NCBI GenBank assembly: GCA_016703765.1
Contig: JADJBL010000006.1
Location: forward strand, 166,161 to 230,160
Length of the DNA stretch: 64,000 nucleotides
Source: Saprospirales bacterium
GTDB taxonomy: Bacteria > Bacteroidota > Bacteroidia > Chitinophagales > Saprospiraceae
Reading direction: 5' to 3'
Each line of letters begins with the position of its first letter. The first letter of the stretch is position 1. Shown one piece after another: positions 43,082 to 53,800 of the stretch. The translations under genes were made by a program, and so were the position numbers. A model generated the notes under the pieces. It saw nothing but the letters and a program-made list of their open reading frames with translations, did no database searches and was not told where the DNA came from.

Positions 43082-43784
43082 ATGATGAACAAACCGACCC
43101 GGGAAATTGCGGAATCCCTCATCTACGAAATGGTAGACGGCAATCCCATTTACTACCACGGGTACCGGGATGTGCTTAAAGGACGGAAAGATGTAGAGGC
43201 TATTTTAGGAAGCACCTATCTTCAGTCCTTGATGGTCGCCAATCTGGTGGTACAGCTTGAAAAGAGATTTACCCAAAGAGTTTGTCGTCCTTACCAATGA
43301 ACTCGGCGTATTGTTCTCCAAAAACAACTGGCGTGCCGCCGATATCGCCATCGTTTCAAAGGAAGCACTCAAGAAACAGGAAAACGAGGAGGGCTACCTC
43401 ACCGTCCCGCCCCAAGTGGTGATCGAGATCGATACCAAGGCCGCACTGGAAGACATCCCCGAGCCGGTGAGCTATTTCCACAAGAAAACGGATCAGCTTC
43501 TCCAATTCGGCGTCGAAAAAGTCGTCTGGATCTTCACCGAATCGGAGAAGGTCATGGTGGCGGAACAGGGCAGGCCCTGGCAGACGTTCGGCTGGACGGA
43601 CCGACATTTGAATGGTATCGAGTTATCTGTCGAGGAATTGACAAGGGGAGGAGTTGAAGGATTTATCTTAATACCACCTCATCCACGAAAACCCAAGCCT
43701 CATGCCCCGCCCCTTGAGCCCCCTCAGGGATCAAGCCGTACCGCTGCACCACCACCTTCCAATACCGGGCTTTCTTTTTCTTGA
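43082..43784 (+). CDS. Uma2 family protein, divergent from the remnant, frame broken near 43262
   Basis: Starts at 43082 (MMNKPTREIAESLIYEMVDG). The frame breaks at GAAAAGAG (43259-43266): adding one A gives VVQLEKRDLPKEFVVLTNELGVLF, after which WRAADIAIVSKEALKKQ and PPQVVIEIDTKAALED form the Uma2 core (D ... E-x-D variant). The pattern KKTDQLLQFGVEKVVWIFTESEKVMV replaces the usual Y-A-x-x-GIPEYWLV. It belongs to a different Uma2 branch from the remnant at 42386. Its last 40 residues run over the end of the convergent hexosaminidase gene (122-base overlap) and are Pro-rich, so the true C-terminus may be shorter (around 43680). No transposase is nearby; Uma2 is widespread with unclear function. 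Confidence 0.65.
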
Positions 43785-45871
43785 AAGTCAAATCAAACGC
43801 CAGCACCCGCTCCTCCGAACCGGGAACGGGCTTGCTTCCTAGCGCCTTAAAATCGACCCCGTTTTTCGAAAAAAAGACCTGCACGGTTTTGGGCAAATAA
43901 ATCCACTGGCCCTTGCTCTGGAAAAAGCGCATTTGCAAGGTGTCGATGGATTGGGCTTTTTCCAGATCGATCGTCAGCACCACGTCTTTTCCCCACCAGC
44001 CGAGCCATTCGCCGTCGCCGTAACGGGTGTCGCTTCCGAACAGACCGTTGCTCAGGGCCTGGGTACCGCCGAGCTGGTAGTTGGGGTGGGGAGGCTCCGC
44101 CAGGACCACCTTTTTGCCGAAGGCGGCATGGATGTGGAAATCCAACTCAATGCTGCGCACCGGATCGTCTGCTACCCAGGCGTCGAAGAGAGTAGAGCGG
44201 GTGATGGGGACCGGAGTATGGTACAAAACCGGATTTCCTACTCCGCCCAGCTGATAATTCATTGGCTGCCCCTGCCGGTTGGAAAGCCGCACCGCGCCCG
44301 ATTGCACCTCAAACGCGATGTCGAACAAATGCGGGGCGTAGTGGAGATTCAATTTCGGCAAATGGAGACTTAGCCGGTCCAGAAAATTCTCGTAATTCCG
44401 GACCTTCCGCAGGGCTCCACAATACCTCTGCCAGGGCAAAAGCGCGGGGGAAAGCCATGTATTCCACCTGTTCCGGGGTAGCTATGTATTCGGTCCAGAC
44501 ATTGCCCTGCGCGCCGAGGATATGACGCGCTTCTTCCGGGCTCAGTTCGGCGGGAACAGGCTCGAAGGAATAGACCTTTTCCAGGGGCGTAAAACCCCCA
44601 ATGGCCACGGGCTCGCTGGGGCGCCTGGACTGGTAATAGTCGAAATAACAATGCGAGGTGGGCGCCATGATCGCGTCGTGTCCCGCCCTGGCTGCCGCGA
44701 TCCCACCCTCGGTTCCCCGCCACGACATCACGGTGGCATTGGGCGAAAGCCCGCCCTGCAGGATCTCGTCCCAGCCGATCAGCTTGCGGCTGTGGTCGGT
44801 TAGAAATTGGTCGATCCTGCGGATGAAATAGCTTTGAAGCCCTTCCTCGTTTGTCAGGCCCTCCCGCGCGATGAGCTCCTGGCAAAAAGGGCTTTCCTTC
44901 CATTGGACTTTCGGGCATTCGTCGCCCCCGATATGGATGTAGGGTCCGGGGAAAAGGTCCATGACCTCCAGCAACACGTTTTCTAGAAACTCAAAGGTCT
45001 CCTCTTTCGGACACAGCACGTCTTCGAACACGCCCCAGGTGGTGGCCACCTCCACCGGATTGCCGTGGCAACTGAGCTCCGGATAAGCCGCCAGCACAGC
45101 CTGTGCGTGGCCCGGCATTTCGATCTCCGGCACGATGGTCACGAAGCGCTCCTGCGCATAACGCACCACTTCCCGAATTTCTTCCTGAGTGTAGTAGCCC
45201 CCGTAACGCTGCCCATCGAAGCGGTGTGGCTGCTCGCTGTAATGCCCGATGAGCGTCTCTTTGCGGAATGCGGAGATCTCCTGCAGCTTCGGGTATTTTT
45301 TGATCTCGATGCGCCAGCCCTGGTCGTCGGTCAGGTGCCAGTGGAAATAATTCATTTTGTGCGCGGCCAGTTGGTCGATGTATTTTTTGATGAAATCGAC
45401 CGGGAAGAAATGACGCGCCACGTCGAGATGCATGCCGCGGTAGGTAAAGCGCGGCTCGTCCTCGATGGATACACAGGGGACATTGCCCAGCGAATCGGCC
45501 AGTTGCCGGAGCGTCATGAGGGCGTAAAAGGCGCCAACGGGCTCAACAAATTCGATGCGGATCTCTTGGGGGCTGACCAGGAGCCGGTATCCTTCCGGGT
45601 TCTTAATGTTGGGCGTTTGCCGGAACGCGAGCATGTTGTGTTTTTGTCCGGCGCCCGGTTTGGGAAAGGCGGATATCCAGGTCTTCAAGCCGCTTACCAG
45701 GTCTCCTATGCCCTCCACCTGCGAGGGGAATTGAATGAACGTGCTCTGACTGAGGGGGAAGCTGCCCTCCATTCGCTCCATTTTTGCCGGAATCGGAATG
45801 AGGGGGAGTTGGGCCTGGGTGGGGTTAGCTAATAAAACAAAAGGCAGGAGGTAGAGCCAGGAAGGAGTCAT
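43663..45871 (-). CDS. GH20 beta-N-acetylhexosaminidase, frame broken near 44400
   Basis: Leader from the ATG at 45871 (MTPSWLYLLPFVLLANPTQAQ). A GH20b-type N-terminal domain (residues 20-150) leads to the catalytic barrel: FTYRGMHLDVARHFFPVDFI, NYFHWHLTDDQGWRIEI, EIEMPGHAQAVLAAYPEL, and the catalytic Asp-Glu in HIGGDECPKVQW. WTEYIATPEQVEYMAFPRA and ALAEVLWSP complete it. The frame then breaks: dropping one G in GAAGGTCC (44399-44406) joins SPAE to VRNYENFLDRLSLHL, the family's next segment. A C-terminal beta domain typical of bacterial hexosaminidases (DLEKAQSIDTLQMRFFQSKG; FSKNGVDFKALG) ends the protein at about 735 residues. It removes terminal GlcNAc/GalNAc from chitin-like or glycoprotein oligosaccharides in the periplasm or outside. 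Confidence 0.88.
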
Positions 45872-45954
45872 GGGCGAAATTTTCCGGATTGAAAGTGGAT
45901 AATTTATGCAAAGTAAAAGTAAGCGCATTATTTTACCCCAATAAAACCTCGCGC

Positions 45955-46851
45955 ATGGATTTTTACGACCTCGTCCTCCTCACCGAAATCCGCTTCGAAA
46001 ACCCGCCCAACCCCAACTGGTACGTGCAACAAATCCTCGGAGAAGACCGCCTCCTGGGCGATGCGCTCGAACGCCGGGGCCTCCGCGTCAGGCGCGTGGA
46101 CTGGGCGCGGAAGGATTTCGACTGGAGCTCCTCCCGAATGGCTATGTTCCGCACGACCTGGAACTATTTCAACCGCTTCGCCGAATTCACCGAATGGCTG
46201 GAGCGGGTTGAACGGCAGACTCGGCTGCTCAACGCGCCGGAATTGATCCGCTGGAATATCGATAAACACTACCTCCGCGATCTGGAACAACGCGGCATCC
46301 ATATCGTGCCCACCCGCTTTGTGGAAATCGGCGAAGAGATAACCCTCGGGAACCTTCGCGCGGAATCAGGCTGGGACTACGCCGTCCTGAAACCCGCCGT
46401 TTCGGGCGCCGCCCGGCATACCTACCGCCTTCATCCGGATAATTTTTCCGAACACGAAGAAGTCTTCCGGCAATTGCTGGCCTCGGAAGCCATGCTCTAC
46501 CAGCCTTTCCAGGAAAATATCGCCCGGGAGGGGGAAAAGTCACTCATGGTCATGGGCGGCCAATACACCCATGCGGTGTTGAAAAAGGCCAAAACCGGCG
46601 ATTTTCGGGTGCAGGACGATTTCGGGGGCACGGTGCAGCCCTACCAGCCCACGGCAGAGGAGATCGCTTTTGCGGAAAAGGTTTTTGCGGTTTGCGACCC
46701 CATGCCGCTGTACGGCCGGGTAGATTTCGTAACGGATAACGAAGGGCAACTCGCCGTGGTGGAGTTGGAGATCATCGAACCGGAGCTGTGGTTTCGCCAC
46801 CACCCGCCCGCCGCCGAAGTGCTTGCCGACGTTCTACTGGGCCTTTTTTGA
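45955..46851 (+). CDS. ATP-grasp domain protein (RimK/glutathione-synthetase-like fold)
   Basis: 298 residues from the ATG at 45955 (MDFYDLVLLTEIRFENPP). An earlier in-frame ATG at 45889 gives a basic, poorly structured extension. ATP-grasp features are WDYAVLKPAVSGAARHTYRL (ATP-lysine and loop), LYQPFQENIAREGEKSLMVMGGQYTHAVLKKA (adenine hinge and acidic residues), YGRVDFVTDNEGQLAVVELEIIEPELWF (metal-binding E-x-E-N-like end). Such enzymes join a carboxylate to an amine or thiol using ATP; the substrate here is unknown. Similar free-standing proteins are annotated only by domain. It overlaps the convergent glycosyltransferase gene by 18 bases and has no operon partner. Confidence 0.8.
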   Translation: MDFYDLVLLTEIRFENPPNPNWYVQQILGEDRLLGDALERRGLRVRRVDWARKDFDWSSSRMAMFRTTWNYFNRFAEFTEWLERVERQTRLLNAPELIRWNIDKHYLRDLEQRGIHIVPTRFVEIGEEITLGNLRAESGWDYAVLKPAVSGAARHTYRLHPDNFSEHEEVFRQLLASEAMLYQPFQENIAREGEKSLMVMGGQYTHAVLKKAKTGDFRVQDDFGGTVQPYQPTAEEIAFAEKVFAVCDPMPLYGRVDFVTDNEGQLAVVELEIIEPELWFRHHPPAAEVLADVLLGLF

Positions 46852-48328
46852 CCAAAGCCAGACGGCGGTTCCCTTCGAGGTAAAGGCTTCCCGCAGGGCG
46901 CCCGTTTCGCCAAATCGCCGCAGGTCTGCCTCCATTTCCCCCCTGGTTTCTTTGGAGAGCAAATGGGTGTACACCAGCCAGGCCCTTTCTCCCTCCACCG
47001 GCCCTTCTTCCAGCACCGGCGATTTATCCAGAAAATGCAATGGCCGGGGATGCCAACGGGTGTAAAAATCAAACGGAGGCACGGCCCATTTGTAGATAAA
47101 AAGCCGATCGCCGGGCTGCTGACTGGCCTCCACATACTCCAATGCGGGCCGTATCTCGGAGATCGCGTAGGGTTTAGCAAAATAACGGAAAGAGGTGTGA
47201 ACTCCGGCCATCAAAACCAGCAGCAGCAATACGACCAGCCTGCCGTACCGGCCCACTTTTCCCCAAATGATGCCCCACCCGAATGCGCTGCCGAGCAAGA
47301 GTAGGGGAACCAAAAACAGCACGAGTCGGCTGAGGAGCGAATAGTAATTCAAACCTGAAGCAAGGAGGCAAGTTAAAAGAGGCAGTGCCCAAAGAATTCT
47401 CCTTCCGACGCTCCGGCAGGCAAGCACCCAATAACCCCTGCCTTCGCAAACGCTCCGGCAGGCAAGCAACTAATAATCCTATTATTCCTACGGCTTGCGC
47501 CACGAGGGTCGGCCCCGCGAAATCCCCGACCAGGCCCAGCAGAAGTTTTCCCAATTGACTCCACTCGGCCGCCGAGCCGGGCAACAAAGGCAGGAAATAA
47601 GGCTGATGGTATTGCTGCAAATAATCCCCCTCGGCATCCGGCCGGAGCAGCAACAGGAAGAACAGTCCAAAACTCAGGAGCCAGGCCGCAATAGCCATGC
47701 CCATTCCCCAAAAGGCCTTTCTATCCTTTCTTTTCCAAAAATGAAATAACAGGTAGATCCCCACCCCGCTGAGCACGAACACCAGAGGCATGGAAAACCA
47801 GATCATCGCGGCCCCAAACAGGGCCCAGCCAAAGGCTTGTTTCCAGCCGAAAGGCCGGCGGCTTTGGGCAAGCGCGAGGCAGATAAACAGCAATGCCGCG
47901 AACACATCCGCGCCGTATTGCTTGCACTCGGTGGCGTAGCGCAGCAGTTGGCCGTGAAAGGAAAAGATCCAAACGGCCATCCATTGGGCGGGGAAGGAGG
48001 GGATGAGGTCTGTTGCGATGCGATAAAACAGGTAAAGCGATGCGAGCCCCGCCAGAAGCGGTACCAGACGAAGCCCGAACTCCGTATTGCCCAAAAGCAG
48101 CGTGCTAGCCTTGACCAGCCAGGAAAACAGCGGCGGTGCGAATTGTTGATAGCTCAGCGGCTCGAAGAAGTCCCACCCCCTGCGCTCCGCGATGTTGCGC
48201 GCGAGGTTAGCCTCGTCGAGGAAAAGGGAGCGGTTTTGGAAAAAGACGACGATGCGGAGGGCGGCGCCTGCGAAGGCAGTGAGGATGAGGAGGTACCGTA
48301 GGTTAAGTTTTAAAAAGGGGTTATTCAC
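46834..48328 (-). CDS. GT39/ArnT-like membrane glycosyltransferase, frame broken near 47425
   Basis: The start is uncertain: the GTG at 48328 (VNNPFLKLNLRYLLIL) leads directly into the first helix, while an ATG at 48433 adds a non-membrane stretch resembling intergenic sequence. N-terminal half: LRIVVFFQNRSLFLDEANLARNI with the family's catalytic Asp-Glu in the first periplasmic loop, QQFAPPLFSWLVKA, and about ten hydrophobic helices. After VGIIGLLVACLPER the frame must change by one base to continue RRILWALPLLTCLLASGLNYYSLLSR and the periplasmic C-terminal domain ending TSKGTAVWLWSKKAQ. The break falls in a duplicated 42-base unit. It uses a lipid-linked sugar to modify an envelope lipid, glycan or protein. 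Confidence 0.75.
47409..47467 (-). repeat. 42-bp direct duplication inside the GT39 gene
   Basis: CGCTCCGGCAGGCAAGC occurs at 47409-47425 and again at 47451-47467, exactly 42 bases apart and in the same orientation. On the coding strand both copies give ACLPER. The insertion interrupts a hydrophobic membrane region and lies next to the frame break. Confidence 0.85.
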
Positions 48329-48466
48329 TTTTTGTTCTGGGTCCGCTTGCTTGCCGGGGGGTTGCGGGACCCGAGCGCATTCCTTACCATCTGCGGTTAA
48401 AATAGTAAAACAAATGGCCTCCTTGCTGAACATTTGCCAATCCTGCTCAAAAAATGATAATTAGAC

Positions 48467-48496
48467 TTTGAAAAAAAAACATTGGGTGGTAGTTTG
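48467..48496 (+). promoter_or_regulatory. Candidate promoter: TTTG, 19 bases, TAGTTTG
   Basis: TTTG (48467-48470) is followed after exactly 19 bases by TAGTTTG (48490-48496), one base short of the TAnnTTTG consensus, 22 bases before the ATG at 48519. The -7 part lies in a 24-base block that recurs at 31573-31596. The gap 48329-48518 contains nothing else I can name. Confidence 0.45.
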
Positions 48497-48518
48497 TGGA
48501 GAATTGAAATCCCGTTGA

Positions 48519-50769
48519 ATGAAAAAAACACTACACGCTCTCCTCGTCGTCCTCCTTTTTTCGGCAGCCGCGCCCGCGCAAATCTCCTTCCAGGATATAC
48601 CAGGCCTGCCTTTCCTCGATAGCCAGGGCTATATCCGCGGGCTTACCTGGGTCGATGTGGACGGCGACAACGACCTCGACGTGTCGGTGTCGGGCATCAC
48701 GGGCGCCTTCCCCAATTTCGTCAATGCCACAGCCATTTACCTCAACGACGCAGGCGGAGGCTTTGCCAATACCGGACTGATGGTCAGCTCCCAGGCCGAC
48801 CCCTTTGGGCAGGGCTGGGCGGATTACGACAACGACGGCGACCTCGATGTGTACTACGGCGCGACCCACAACAACGGCGGCCTCAACGAATTGTGGCGCA
48901 ACGAAGGCGGCGTCAGCTTCATGCAGATTACCACCAGCGGGGCCACTTCCAATATCCCCCAGCCCTTCGAAGGGACGGTCAGCTGGGGCGACTACGACAA
49001 CGACGGCTTTGCCGACCTCATCCTGGCTACCTGGAACAACCTGTTGGACCGCCTGTTTCACAACAACGGCGACGGAACCTTTACCCAGGTATTCGGCAAC
49101 ACCGTGGCTATTCAACCCGGCTGGACCTCGGGTTGTTACTGGGCCGATTTCGACAACGACCGCGATCTGGACTTATATTCCGCTCATTATCAACTCGGTC
49201 CGACGGATCCTGCCGCCAATAAACTGTACGAAAACAACGGCGACGGCTCCTTTACAGACCTCCTCGCGGCCGGAGAAGTGGTCACCGATGCGCAAAACAC
49301 GCGCAGCGCCAACTGGGTGGACGTAAACAACGACGGCCTGCTCGACCTCTTCGTCGGAAACCAGTTTGCAGAAGACAAGATCTATTACAACCAGGGCGAC
49401 GGAACCTTCAGCGCACACCAGGGCCTGGGCGACCCGACCTATACCACCTGGTCGTCCAACTGGGGCGATATCGACAACGACGGCGACCAGGACCTCTTCA
49501 CCATGGGGTTCTGGGGCTTTGAAAGCAAATGCTGGCGCAATGACGGCGAGGGCGTTTTTACCGACATCACCGCCTCCTTCCCGAATATCTACCCCCTCCA
49601 AACCAGCGGCTCGAGCAGCAATGCTGTGGTCCTGGTGGATTACGACCGCGACGGCTGGCTCGACCTCCACATCGCCCAGCCCGACGCCATCGACGATCAC
49701 CTGTACCGCAATTTGGGCGACGGCTGCAAATCCTGGCTGGAGGTCGAATGCATCGGCGTGCAGAGCAACCGCGCGGCCATCGGCGCCACCATCCGCGCCA
49801 AGGCGACGGTGAACGGCACGCCCCTTTGGCAAATGCGGCAGGTCTCCTCCCAAACGGCGGCCACCGGCCAAAACCCGCTCTGGCAGCACTTCGGCTTCGG
49901 CAACGCCAAGATCATCGACTCCCTCGTCGTGGAATGGCCCTCGGGTATGACCTGCGTGTTCGAGCAGGTAGCCGTAAATCAGTTGGTGGAGATCGAAGAA
50001 ACCTGCTCCCTGCAGACCATCCTGTCCACCCCGCTGGGCAATGCCGGCGAGGACGCACAGGCCGACTGGTGTGAAGGAGACGACCCGGTCGACCTGTTCA
50101 CCTTGCTGGGCGGCAACCCCGACACGGGCGGCCAATGGGTGGACGCCTCCTATCAACCCGTTTCCATGCCCGTCGGCGGAACAGGGGAGTGGTACTACCT
50201 CATCGACGGCCCCTGCGGAGATACTTCGAAAGTCAGTCTCACGGCACATCCACTTCCCCCAACTGAATATCCTTCCCGGAGATACCATCCTCGCCTTCGG
50301 CGAAACCCTCGAGCTGCTGGCCTCGGGGGCGCTGAGCTATTCCTGGTCGCCCGATGCGCAACTCAGTTGTGCGAATTGCCCCGATCCGGTGTTCACGGCG
50401 GAGGAATCCACCATCCTGACGGTCACCGGGGAAGATGGTTTTGGGTGCAAAAACTCGGCTTCCATTTCGATCGAGGTGCTCCTGGTCGACCTGAGCTTCG
50501 AGTTGCCAAACGCATTTACCCCCGACGGCGACGGCGCAAACGATACCTTCCGGCCCCTGTTTAACGGCGAGGTGTTTCAGGATTTTCAGCTCCTCATTTT
50601 CGACCGCTGGGGAGAAAAGGTGTACCAAAGCAAGGACCCGGGCACGGGCTGGAACGGCCAGCTCGACGGCAAACCCATGCCCTCGGATGTGTTTGCCTTC
50701 TTCATGGAGTACACCTTGATGGACGGGACGGAAGGGACGGAAAAGGGCGAGATCACACTGTTGAGGTAA
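48519..50769 (+). CDS. Secreted FG-GAP/VCBS-repeat protein with ASPIC/UnbV and gliding-type C-terminal domain, frame broken near 50263
   Basis: Leader MKKTLHALLVVLLFSAAAPAQ. At least six FG-GAP/VCBS repeats follow with calcium-type loops (DVDGDNDLDV, DYDNDGDLDV, DYDNDGFADL, DFDNDRDLDL, DVNNDGLLDL, DIDNDGDQDL), forming a beta-propeller. Next is an ASPIC/UnbV domain (RAAIGATIRAKATVNGTPLW ... VEWPSGMTCVFEQVAVNQL). The frame breaks in a C-run (50262-50266): removing one C gives HPLPQLNILPGDTILAFGET. The protein then ends with a CHU_C/gliding-motility C-terminal domain (LPNAFTPDGDGANDTFRPLF ... FDRWGEKVYQSKD ... GEITLLR), a T9SS type B signal. Corrected length is about 750 residues. It is likely surface-bound or released, with adhesive or carbohydrate-related function unknown. 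Confidence 0.85.
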
Positions 50770-50785
50770 TTTAGTTAAAAAAGTA

Positions 50786-50793
50786 TAAATTTG
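50786..50793 (+). promoter_or_regulatory. Candidate -7 element (TAAATTTG) for amylase giant
   Basis: TAAATTTG matches TAnnTTTG exactly, 55 bases before the ATG at 50848. A TTG lies 22 bases upstream (50761-50763) but inside the previous gene's last codons. Confidence 0.4.
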
Positions 50794-50847
50794 TAGTCGC
50801 GTCCCAAGGCCGGTTCTGTTTATTCGATACTAACAAATTATCGTCCG

Positions 50848-53800
50848 ATGAAAACCAGCACCGCCGGGTTGGGGCTACTTCTTTTTGCCTCCCTCGCCTT
50901 TCTCCCTTTTCGCGCGTCCTCCCAGGACGTCATCCTCCAGGGCTTTTACTGGAATACCAATCCGGGCGATATCACCGATGTCAATAATGGCTTGTGGTGG
51001 GATACCATCACCCTCGTTTCCCCCTACCTGGCCGACCTTGGATTCAAGACCGTTTGGACCCCGCCCGCCACGAAGGGAAGCGGTATCTACGACATGGGAT
51101 ACGGCACTTACGACTACTATGATTTCGGCGATATAAACCAGCAATTTACCACCCGGACCCGACACGGAAGCAAAGTGGAAATGCTGGCCATGATCGAGGC
51201 ATTGCACGACGAAGGCCTGCTGGCCATGGCCGACCTGGTGCTCAACCACCGGGGCAGCGCCAATGCCCAGCAACTCGAAGATTGCGACGACGGCGACGGA
51301 CTGCAAATGCGCTGGACCGATTTTAACCCCGGCAGCGGCCGTTTGCCGATGGATGCCTGGGATTTTCACCCCAACGCCATCCACTGCGACCTCAACGCGC
51401 CCTACCACGACCGGCTTTTCTTCGAAGACCTCTGCTATTTCAATTTCCTCGACCAAACCCTCGATCCGCTGACCAACGACTGGTATTACGGTCCGCACAA
51501 CCTGGGCAAGGTGGGCGATTCCCTCATCGTCTGGGGGCGCTACTTGTTGGACGACATCGGATTCGACGAGTTGCGCCTCGACGCGGTAAAGCATATCGAG
51601 CCCGGTTTTCTGGCGCCTTTTCTCGTAGAAATGGAAACGCCTGATCAGCCCTTCGCCGTGGGCGAACTCTTCGACGGCAACCTGGGCGTGTTGAAGGGCT
51701 ACCACGATGAGGTGGAGGGCTTTGTGTCCAATTACGGCATCGGCAGCAAGGACGCCGACCTGGCCATCTTCGACTTCAACCTCCGCTACGCCCTTCGCGA
51801 TATGTGCAACAACGGCGGCGGTGGATACAATATGTGGGACCTGAACAGCACGGGCCTGCGCTTCAACCCCTCCGGCGGCCTGGATGGGGAGGACATCGTC
51901 ACCTTCGTCGAAAACCACGACGTGGACCGCATCGGCTGGCAGGTAGTGCCCTGCGCAAGTCCCCACCAGCAGCAGGTGGGCGCCACCTGTCTCGCCCTCT
52001 ACACCGACGGCGGGCACGACCCCATTACTTCCGATAAGGAAGACATGGGCTATCCCTACATCATGGCGGCGGAAGGCCGGCCCACGGTGTTTTGGAAAGA
52101 CCTTTTCTGGTACGGGCTGAACGAGGACATCAGCTGGCAAATGGCTCTGCGGGATGAAACCGCGAGCGGCGATTCCGATCCCATCCAGGATCTTGCCCCT
52201 TTCTTTTCTTCCGGCAACGGCGGCGACCTCTTTGTGCTCAACCGCGACGGCGCCAGCGGCGCTGCGAACGACGGCGGGATGGTGCTGGCTTTAAACGACC
52301 ACTCCTCCTCCGAAGCCTCCGTATGGGTCAACACGCCCTTTTCCGATAAATACCTGAAAGATTATTCAGACGGCTACCTCTTCGTCAGCACCCAGGCCTT
52401 TGCCGACAGCCGGGCGAATGTGAAAGCCCAGAGCCGCGACTACTCCTGGTGGTCGCTCACCGGCCTCTACCCCAAACCCGCCGGCACGGCGGCATCGCAT
52501 TTTCAGATGGACGCCACCCCGGGCGGTTGCCCTCATTTCATCGCCCTGCGCGTAGCCGACGCGCCCAACCTGCTCGTCAACGGAGCGCCCATCGCGGTGG
52601 GCGACGAAGTGGCGGTGAAAAACGGCAACGGCGATATCGTGGGGATCGGCCGCATCGGCCAGGATACCCGCTGGGACGGCGTACACGACATGATCATCGA
52701 AGCCCTGGGCACGAAATCCGCCAACGGCATGAGCAACGGCGAGACCTTCACCTTCGTGGCGTACGACGTAAGCGCGGCTATGGAGTTCACGATCGGCCAG
52801 GTGCAATATGCGGCGGTGGGCAATACCTTCTCCTTTTCCCCCGACCGGCCCGATTCCCCCAACCGCAACGGCAACTTTTCCAGCTTCAATATCAGCGCTT
52901 CGCGCCAGGGGCTTTATGGTTGCGAAGGAATTTCCCGGGTGTTGGCCTTTGAAAGCACGGTTGAGCCGCCCATCGATCCCTGCGGAGCTGCTTCCATGGC
53001 CAATGCAAGTGTCTACGACAATGAATTGCAGGCTGGGGACAACGACGGCGCCGGATTCCTGGCCTGGACGGGGATGGTCCCCGGTTCCAGTAGCGGATTT
53101 GCGGGCTATTTTGTAGGCTCTTCCACCGCGAATGGCGATGGCGATTCAAACCTCAACGGCGATATAGACTCCGGTGGAAAAGCCTGGGGCTTTTATGCCA
53201 ACACCAACAACCTTTCCGAAGGAACCCGGCCCTTTGCCAGCCCCATGACGCCCGGCACGACCCTTTCCTTCAAAATGGACAACGGCTGGCTGGACGATCC
53301 CTCCGCAAACGGGACGGTCGGCTTCGGCCTGCGCAATTCGAGCAGCGAAAACCTGATGGAGTTTTATTTTAAAGAAAATAACAGCCATTACACGATAAAC
53401 GACGCCACGGGTAGCGTGGACAATAACTCCGGGATACTCTTCACCGACGAAGGGCTTCAGATCGAGATCCAATTGATGACCCTCTCCTCATATCAACTCC
53501 GCATTACCCCGATAGGAGGCGCCACTACCACCTTCACCCGCAACCTGTACAGCCCCGGCGGGGGCCAGGCGCCCGACCGCGTCCGATTCTTCAACTTCAG
53601 CGCGGGCAGCGGCCCGCAGCGGAACCTCTATTTCAACTCCCTGCAACTCTGCGAACTGCCCGCCCTGCTCATCAACGAAGTGGATTACGATCAGGTGGGC
53701 GACGATGAAATGGAATTTATTGAATTGAAAAACCAGAGCACCGTCTCTGTCAACCTCGACGCCTACAACTTGGAACTGGTCAACGGTGGGACTAACACGG

